This document shows, in pieces, positions 59,269-64,000 of a stretch of DNA of 64,000 nucleotides. The stretch spans positions 124,001 through 188,000 of the forward strand of contig CAWIXH010000017.1 of assembly GCA_963839995.1 (NCBI GenBank), given 5' to 3'. A program made the translations under genes and the position numbers. Within the stretch, counting starts at the first letter, position 1, and the number at the start of each line of letters is the position of its first letter. This DNA comes from CAWIUB01 sp963839995 (lineage in GTDB: Bacteria > Actinomycetota > Actinomycetes > Mycobacteriales > Jatrophihabitantaceae). The notes under the pieces are model-generated. The model did not search any database, was not told where the DNA came from, and saw only the letters and a list, made by a program, of their open reading frames with translations.

Positions 59269-60368
59269 AGCAGCTCCTTCAGCGCGGCGCGGAACGCCGC
59301 CATCTCCTCGGCCGTGCCGACCGACACGCGCAGCCAGCCGTCCGGACCGGTCTCTCGGATGAGCACCCCACGGTCGAGCAAGCCGCGCCAGACCGCGTGG
59401 CGGTCGGCGAACCGGCCGAACAACACGAAGTTGGCGTCGGAATCCGCCGCGCGTAGCCCGATTCCCCGCAGCCACGCGACAGTTTCGTCACGGCGGGCGC
59501 GCAGCTCGTCCACCCGAGCGAGCAGCTCGTCAGCATGGGCGAGCGCCACCCGGGCCACCGCCTGCGAGGTGGCAGACAGGTGGTACGGAAGCCGCACGAT
59601 CCGCACGGCGTCGACCACCGCGGCCGCAGCAGCAAGGTAGCCGAGCCGGCCGCCCGCAAACGCGAAGGCCTTCGACATCGTGCGGGTGACCACCAGCCGC
59701 GGATGGTCCGGCAGCAGGGACAGCGCACTCGCCGCACCGGCCCGCCGGAACTCGCCGTACGCCTCGTCGACGATCACCATGCCCGGGGCCACGGCGCAGA
59801 CCGTCTCGATCGTCGCGAGCGGCAGGACCGTCCCGGTCGGGTTGTTCGGCGATGCGAGCAGCACAATCGCAGGCGTGTGCCGCTCGATCAGCTCGATCGC
59901 GTGGACCGGATCGAGCGTGAAGTCGTCCCGGCGCCGCCCGGTCACCCAGGCCGAGTGGGTGTCGCGCGCATACTCGGGGTACACCGAGTAGGTCGGCGCG
60001 AACGACAGCACGGTGCGCCCGGGCCCGGCGAACGCCTGCAGCAGCTGCAGCATGATCTCGTTCGAGCCGTTGGCCGGCCACACCTCGCCGGCCGTCAGAC
60101 CGTGGCCCAGGTAGGCCGCGAGGTCCTCGCGCAGGGCAAGAGCGTCGCGATCGGGGTACCGGTTCAGCGCCCGCGCCGTGGCGGCCACCGCGGCGGCCAT
60201 CTCGGCGACCACTGATTCGGACGGCGGATACGGGTTCTCATTGGTGTTCAGCCGCACCGGGACGTCCAGCTGCGGTGCGCCATAGGGCTGCTGGCCGCGC
60301 AGCTCGTCGCGCAGCGGCAGCTCGTCGAGCGTGACCGGCGCCGTGGCGGTCCGCTCCACGGCGGTCAC
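59265..60368 (-). CDS. hisC: Histidinol-phosphate aminotransferase
   Basis: A 367-residue PLP-dependent fold-type I aminotransferase. It has VRLNTNENPYPPS, NRYPDRDALALREDLA, ANGSNEIMLQLLQAF, LASPNNPTGT, VDEAYGEF and the PLP lysine in RTMSKAFAFAGGRLGY. The GTG overlaps the hisD stop (GTGA). A continuous frame runs upstream to 61667, but it is the wrong frame for hisD, so this is not a HisD-HisC fusion. Confidence 0.95.
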   Translation of the reverse strand: MTAVERTATAPVTLDELPLRDELRGQQPYGAPQLDVPVRLNTNENPYPPSESVVAEMAAAVAATARALNRYPDRDALALREDLAAYLGHGLTAGEVWPANGSNEIMLQLLQAFAGPGRTVLSFAPTYSVYPEYARDTHSAWVTGRRRDDFTLDPVHAIELIERHTPAIVLLASPNNPTGTVLPLATIETVCAVAPGMVIVDEAYGEFRRAGAASALSLLPDHPRLVVTRTMSKAFAFAGGRLGYLAAAAAVVDAVRIVRLPYHLSATSQAVARVALAHADELLARVDELRARRDETVAWLRGIGLRAADSDANFVLFGRFADRHAVWRGLLDRGVLIRETGPDGWLRVSVGTAEEMAAFRAALKELL

Positions 60369-61663
60369 GGGATCCGTGCCGAGATGGCCGCACCGTGCGC
60401 CGGCAGGTCCTCGGCCGCGGCGAGGGCGCGGACGTGCCCGGCGACGTCGGCCAGCGCGGCCCGCGTGTACTCGACAACGTGCACGCCCTTGAGGAACGAC
60501 TGCACGGACAGCCCCGATGCGTGCCGCGCAGTACAGCCGGTGGGCAGCACGTGGTTCGACCCGGCGCAGTAGTCGCCAAGTGACACCGGCGAGTGGGTGC
60601 CGACGAATACGCAGCCCGCGTTGCGCACCCGTTCGGCCCACTTGCGCGCGTCGTCGGTGATGACCTCGAGGTGCTCGGCAGCGTAGGCGTTGACCACCGC
60701 CAGGCCCTGCTCGAGATCGCAGACGAGGACCGTGGCCGACTGCTGCCCGGACAACGCTGTGCGGATGCGCTCGACGTGCTTGGTGGCCGCGACTTGCCGC
60801 GCCAGCTGCGCGTCGACCGCGTCCGCCAGGGCGACCGAGTCGGTCACCAGCACGGACGCCGCCATAGGGTCGTGCTCGGCCTGGCTGATCAGGTCGGCGG
60901 CGACGTGCGCCGGGTCGGCGCCGGCGTCTGCGAGCACCGCGATCTCGGTGGGCCCGGCTTCGGCGTCGATGCCCACGACGCCGCGCAATAGCCGCTTGGC
61001 CGCGACGACGTAGACGTTGCCCGGGCCGGTGGCCAGGTCGACCGGGACGATGCCGAGCGACGCGTCGCCGTACGCCGCGAGGGCGACCGCCTGCGCCCCG
61101 CCGACCGCGTACACCTCGTCGACGCCGAGCAGCTGGCAGGCGGCGAGAATCGTCGGGTGCACCGACCCGCCGAATTCCCGCTGCGGCGGCGAGAAGAGCG
61201 CGATCGACTCGACGCCGGCCACCTGTGCCGGCACCACGTTCATGACGACGCTCGACGCCAGCGGCGCAAGCCCACCCGGCACGTAGAGGCCGACCCGCTC
61301 GACCGGCACCCACCGTTCGGTGACGGTGCCGCCGGGGACGACCGAGACGTCGACGCCCTCGCGCCGCTGTGCCTGGTGCACGATTCGGGCGCGGCGGATC
61401 GACTCGGTCAGCGCGTCCCGCACGGCCGGGTCCAGCGCCGCAGCAGCGTCCGCTAGCAGCTGTGCCGGCACGCGTGGCTCGGGCACGTCGATTCCGTCGA
61501 AGCGCCCCGTGGCCGCGCGGGCAGCCGGGTAGCCGCGCGCCGCGACGTCGTCGACGGTCGGCTCGACGGCTGCCATCGCGGCCCGGACGTCGACCGGCGC
61601 CCGGGGCAGGGCGCGCCGCAGATCGGGTACGTCCTGGCCGGTCAGGTCGATTCGACGCAGCAT
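60365..61663 (-). CDS. hisD: Histidinol dehydrogenase
   Basis: A 432-residue zinc enzyme for the last two steps of histidine synthesis. It has ERVGLYVPGGLAPLASSVVMNVVPAQVAGV, YAVGGAQAVALAAYG, ATGPGNVYVVAAKR, DAEAGPTEIAVLAD, ISQAEHDPMAASVLVT and SPVSLGDYCAGSNHVLPT. The ATG at 61663 is the family start, and TAAACT ends 7 nt before it, so the mRNA is probably leaderless. It opens the hisD-C-B-H-priA-hisF operon. Confidence 0.95.
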   Translation of the reverse strand: MLRRIDLTGQDVPDLRRALPRAPVDVRAAMAAVEPTVDDVAARGYPAARAATGRFDGIDVPEPRVPAQLLADAAAALDPAVRDALTESIRRARIVHQAQRREGVDVSVVPGGTVTERWVPVERVGLYVPGGLAPLASSVVMNVVPAQVAGVESIALFSPPQREFGGSVHPTILAACQLLGVDEVYAVGGAQAVALAAYGDASLGIVPVDLATGPGNVYVVAAKRLLRGVVGIDAEAGPTEIAVLADAGADPAHVAADLISQAEHDPMAASVLVTDSVALADAVDAQLARQVAATKHVERIRTALSGQQSATVLVCDLEQGLAVVNAYAAEHLEVITDDARKWAERVRNAGCVFVGTHSPVSLGDYCAGSNHVLPTGCTARHASGLSVQSFLKGVHVVEYTRAALADVAGHVRALAAAEDLPAHGAAISARIP

Positions 61664-61670
61664 GCAACTC

Positions 61671-61676
61671 AGTTTA
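61671..61676 (-). promoter_or_regulatory. Candidate -10 box of the his operon (leaderless)
   Basis: TAAACT on the minus strand, 7 nt before the hisD ATG, fits a -10 element whose transcript would start at or next to the start codon. There is no Shine-Dalgarno in between. A convincing -35 is not seen. Confidence 0.55.
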
Positions 61677-61747
61677 CGGGGCTGCGCAGCGCCAACTCGC
61701 CGGGAGAACAGGTGCCTCATGCCTTTGCAAGGGCCTACCGTCGTGGT

Positions 61748-62407
61748 GTGCCCGACGTCGTGCCGATCTTCCCGCTCAGCTACGTGCTGTTGCCGGGCGC
61801 CCCGCTTCCGCTGCACATCTTCGAGCGCCGCTACCGCCAGCTCCTCGCCGACATCGAGGCCGGCGAGCACCAGGCAGCGTTCGGAGTAGTCGCGCTCGTC
61901 AGCGGCACCGAGACGTCCCGTCACCAGCAGTTCGCGTCGATCGGGACGATGGCCGAGATTCTCGAGCGGGAGCCGTACCCGGACGGAAGCTGTGACCTGC
62001 TCACCGTCGGCAGTCGTCGCTTCGAGATCGGCTCGATCGATCGGACGAGCAAGCCGTACCTGCAGGCCACGGTGAACTGGTTCGACGAGCGCGATGGCGA
62101 CGTCGATGCCACCGTGCTCGCCACGTCGCGGCAGCTGTGCGAGACCTACATCCGGACGCTGGACGCGGTCAGCGGCCGCTCGTCAGACGTGGAGCTTCCC
62201 GAGGACGCGCTGCGGCTCTCCTACGAGATCGCGGCTCGGCTGCAGCTCACCTCCGCCGACCGCCAGGGCCTGCTCGCCGCGCAGGACGCCGCGGACCGAC
62301 TCGCGGACGGATTGCGGCTGCTGCGCCGCGAGATCACCCTGCTGCAGCGCACCCGCACCGTGCCGGTTGCCCCGCAGGCCCTGCGCATCGTCCCGAGCCC
62401 GAGCTAG
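61748..62407 (+). CDS. LON peptidase substrate-binding domain protein
   Basis: A 219-residue protein made only of the Lon N-terminal substrate-binding domain plus a helical tail. It has VPIFPLSYVLLPGAPLPLHIFERRYRQLLADI at the start, IGTMAEILEREPYPDGSCDLLTVGSRRFEI in the middle, and LPEDALRLSYEIAARLQLTSADRQGLLA, the helical part. There is no AAA or protease domain. Function is unknown; such stand-alone domains are common in actinobacteria. TACCGT lies 6 nt before the GTG, which suggests a leaderless message. It is divergent from hisD. Confidence 0.9.
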   Translation: MPDVVPIFPLSYVLLPGAPLPLHIFERRYRQLLADIEAGEHQAAFGVVALVSGTETSRHQQFASIGTMAEILEREPYPDGSCDLLTVGSRRFEIGSIDRTSKPYLQATVNWFDERDGDVDATVLATSRQLCETYIRTLDAVSGRSSDVELPEDALRLSYEIAARLQLTSADRQGLLAAQDAADRLADGLRLLRREITLLQRTRTVPVAPQALRIVPSPS

Positions 62408-62419
62408 CGACGACCGGCT

Positions 62420-62989
62420 TCAGCCCAGTTCAGGTGCTGGCGCCTGGGTGGGCGCACGCCGCAGGTCGTCGTGCTTGGCGAACACGGCAAACAGGCAGAT
62501 CAGCCACACCGACACGAGTGGCTCGACCACCAGTATCGCGTGCGCACGCACCGCGACCTGCAAGATGATCACCGAACCCAGCTTGCCGTCGGCGTGTCCC
62601 CCACCGGTAAGCCGGCCCACCCAGCTGGCGACGAGCGATCCGGCCAGCCCCCCGATCGCCAGCGCCGCGGTCGTCGAGGGGCCGCGCCAGGTCGGCCGCC
62701 GCCAGGCGACCAGGGCCGCCAGCGCTCCTACCGCCCCCGTCAGCAGGGCGAAGCGCCCATCGCTGGCGATGAACTTCTCGGTATCGTCGGGAATGATCGC
62801 GTGGGCGCCGACGACCACCCCGACCGTATGCGGGCTGATCGCCTGCCACAGCACACCGACCGGCGCTCCAACCACCGCGAGTACGGCGATAATCCAGCCG
62901 CCTCGCCGGAGATCCGTCCGCGACAGCCACGGATCCCGCTCAGCTGGTGACGACGTCCAGGCCGGGGGCGGGTCATTCGGGGCAGTCAC
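62420..62989 (-). CDS. DUF2567-like membrane protein
   Basis: A 189-residue protein with a Pro-rich head and four hydrophobic segments (about 32-52, 80-98, 105-125, 140-168). GAPVGVLWQAISPHTVGVVVGAHAI, EKFIASDGRFALLTGAVG and LGSVIILQVAVRAHAILVVEPLVSVW look like DUF2567. Function is unknown. It starts at GTG, and the stop is 13 nt from the convergent LON gene's stop. Family assignment is from memory of its layout. Confidence 0.72.
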   Translation of the reverse strand: MTAPNDPPPAWTSSPAERDPWLSRTDLRRGGWIIAVLAVVGAPVGVLWQAISPHTVGVVVGAHAIIPDDTEKFIASDGRFALLTGAVGALAALVAWRRPTWRGPSTTAALAIGGLAGSLVASWVGRLTGGGHADGKLGSVIILQVAVRAHAILVVEPLVSVWLICLFAVFAKHDDLRRAPTQAPAPELG

Positions 62990-63001
62990 CGGCTCAGTGT
63001 G

Positions 63002-64000
63002 TCATCTGACGCGCAGCCGCCCGTCGGCCAGGACGGCTGCCGGGGTGCGCCAGGCACCCGGCTCGTCGAGCGGGTCAGCCGGCAGCAGGACGAGCTCGGC
63101 CGGTTCGTTGCGCCGAAGCAATCCACTGCGCCGACGGATGCCGGGCGCCGCGGCGGCGAACTCGGTGGCCGCGCGCAGCGCGCCGAGCCGGCCGAGTCCG
63201 GTGTCGGCGAGACGGTCCAGCTCGCGCGGGTCGACGCCCGGGTGCGTGCCGTCGTTGCCGAGGTCCGTGCCGTACCGCAGCCGCACGCCTGCGCCCTGCA
63301 GCGCCGAGGCGTTGGCTGCGGCGTCGTGGCCGTGCCCGCTGGAGAAGAAGGTCTGCAGGGTGGACACCACCGAGATGCCCGCCGCGGCGATCCGCTCGAT
63401 CACAAACTCCGGCAGTCGCTGCGTCGGGGTGTGGGCCAGCTCGTCGACGCCGGCGTCGACCGCGCGGCGCACCATCTCGACGGTGAGCGCATGTGCGACC
63501 ACGGCGAGCCCGGTCCGGTGGGCCGCCTCGACCACCGCCCGCACCACCTGCGGCGGCGGGACCGGCCAGCCTGCCTCACCGGGCTCGAGCGCAATCTTGA
63601 CGAGGTCCGCGCCGTCCGCCGCAATCCGCTGAACGATTTGCTGGGCCTGGCCCGGCGACGACACGAACGCCGCGAAGCCGTCACGTCCCCAACTGCGGCT
63701 CGGGTAGCCCCACGGCGCCGTCAGCATCGGGCCCGCAACCGCGATGAACGGCAGGCCAGCGGGCGGCACCCGGTGCCCGGTGCGCAGTTGCCGAGCCAGC
63801 GCCGGCGGCGCACCGAGGTCACGTACCCCCACCAGTCCGGCCGGTAGGCAGCTGGCAACCGGCGACAAGGCCAGGTGCACGTGCGCGTCGACGACGCCGG
63901 GCCCGATCCAGAAACCCGGGCCGCCTAGCACGGGAACGTCCGACGGGATCAGGCCCGGCCTCACCGGGCCTAGATAGGCGATCACTCCGTGCTCGTCGGC
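63002..64000 (-). CDS. Amidohydrolase family protein (partial, runs off the window)
   Basis: At least 332 residues of a metal-dependent hydrolase. It has VVDAHVHLAL (HxH metal ligands), DLVKIALEPG with the likely carboxylated lysine, VVAHALTVEMVRRAVDAG and ELAHTP supplying His ligands, and RYGTDLGND with the active-site Asp. The GTG at 63985 is in frame, but the sequence before it (ADEHGV) continues in the same frame to the window edge and fits the N-terminal beta domain. The true start is therefore outside. The substrate is unknown. Confidence 0.82.
   Translation of the reverse strand, partial: ADEHGVIAYLGPVRPGLIPSDVPVLGGPGFWIGPGVVDAHVHLALSPVASCLPAGLVGVRDLGAPPALARQLRTGHRVPPAGLPFIAVAGPMLTAPWGYPSRSWGRDGFAAFVSSPGQAQQIVQRIAADGADLVKIALEPGEAGWPVPPPQVVRAVVEAAHRTGLAVVAHALTVEMVRRAVDAGVDELAHTPTQRLPEFVIERIAAAGISVVSTLQTFFSSGHGHDAAANASALQGAGVRLRYGTDLGNDGTHPGVDPRELDRLADTGLGRLGALRAATEFAAAAPGIRRRSGLLRRNEPAELVLLPADPLDEPGAWRTPAAVLADGRLRVR

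Noticed and set aside
59265..61667. Possible HisD-HisC fusion in one 800-codon frame
   Set aside because: The upstream half is out of frame with hisD, which is complete in its own frame with its own stop overlapping the hisC start.
63002..63985. Complete amidohydrolase starting at GTG 63985
   Set aside because: The same frame is open and protein-like to the window edge, and the expected N-terminal domain is missing, so it is called partial.

Overview
The window is chromosomal DNA from a high-GC actinobacterium. The evidence is strongly GC-biased codon use, frequent GTG and TTG starts, many 4-base ATGA/GTGA gene overlaps, phosphatidylinositol mannoside synthesis (pgsA-patA-pimA), F420-type LLM oxidoreductases, a PriA-type HisA with no trpF in view, and a perfect actinobacterial LexA box before ruvC. 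From memory, two blocks match the gene order of Mycobacterium tuberculosis: the Rv2581c-Rv2612c region and the Rv1599-Rv1614 his/trp/lgt region. Here they lie on one contig. The DUF222 HNH gene, the IS1182-type element and the overall content would suit a Frankineae-like soil actinobacterium, but the genus cannot be fixed from the sequence alone.

Layout. 1-14.4 kb: MBL hydrolase, PpiB-like isomerase, bifunctional Rel, apt, secF-secD-yajC, an intact IS1182-type insertion sequence, ruvB-ruvA-ruvC with a LexA box, an M50 protease and yebC. 14.5-25.3 kb: CtpE-like P-type ATPase, nitroreductase, a P-loop kinase/LLM oxidoreductase fusion overlapping an unrecognised protein, and the PLP synthase genes pdxS and pdxT split by a DUF2277 protein and a methyltransferase; then a second methyltransferase, a DUF3048 protein and a LemA-like protein. 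25.4-28.1 kb: pimA, patA, pgsA. 28.2-37.4 kb: EF-G2, DUF222 HNH endonuclease, an integrase remnant, truncated haemoglobin, a HerA-like ATPase, a decayed ABC exporter and ffh. 37.5-43.1 kb: a TetR-controlled operon of APH-like kinase, acyl-CoA dehydrogenase, TetR, LLM oxidoreductase and two SDRs, headed by a perfect 18-bp palindrome.

43.1-61.7 kb is a his/trp superoperon read on the minus strand: hisD-C-B-H-priA-F, a two-component pair, hisI, trpE, a Trp-associated membrane protein, a second two-component pair, trpC-trpB-trpA, and then lgt and a VIT-family protein past a plus-strand quinone oxidoreductase. hisG, hisE, trpD and trpF are not in the window. 61.7-64 kb: LON-domain protein, a DUF2567-like membrane protein and an amidohydrolase cut by the window end.

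The most unusual signals are: a 50-52-bp palindromic element present three times, each just before a minus-strand start codon (ruvB, an LLM gene, priA); an insertion sequence between ruvB and yajC; the P-loop/LLM fusion with its unknown partner; the DUF2277-methyltransferase pair inside the PLP synthase locus together with a duplicated 38-nt repeat; and an ABC exporter that has lost its nucleotide-binding core. I found no CRISPR array, tRNA, rRNA or evident new defence system.
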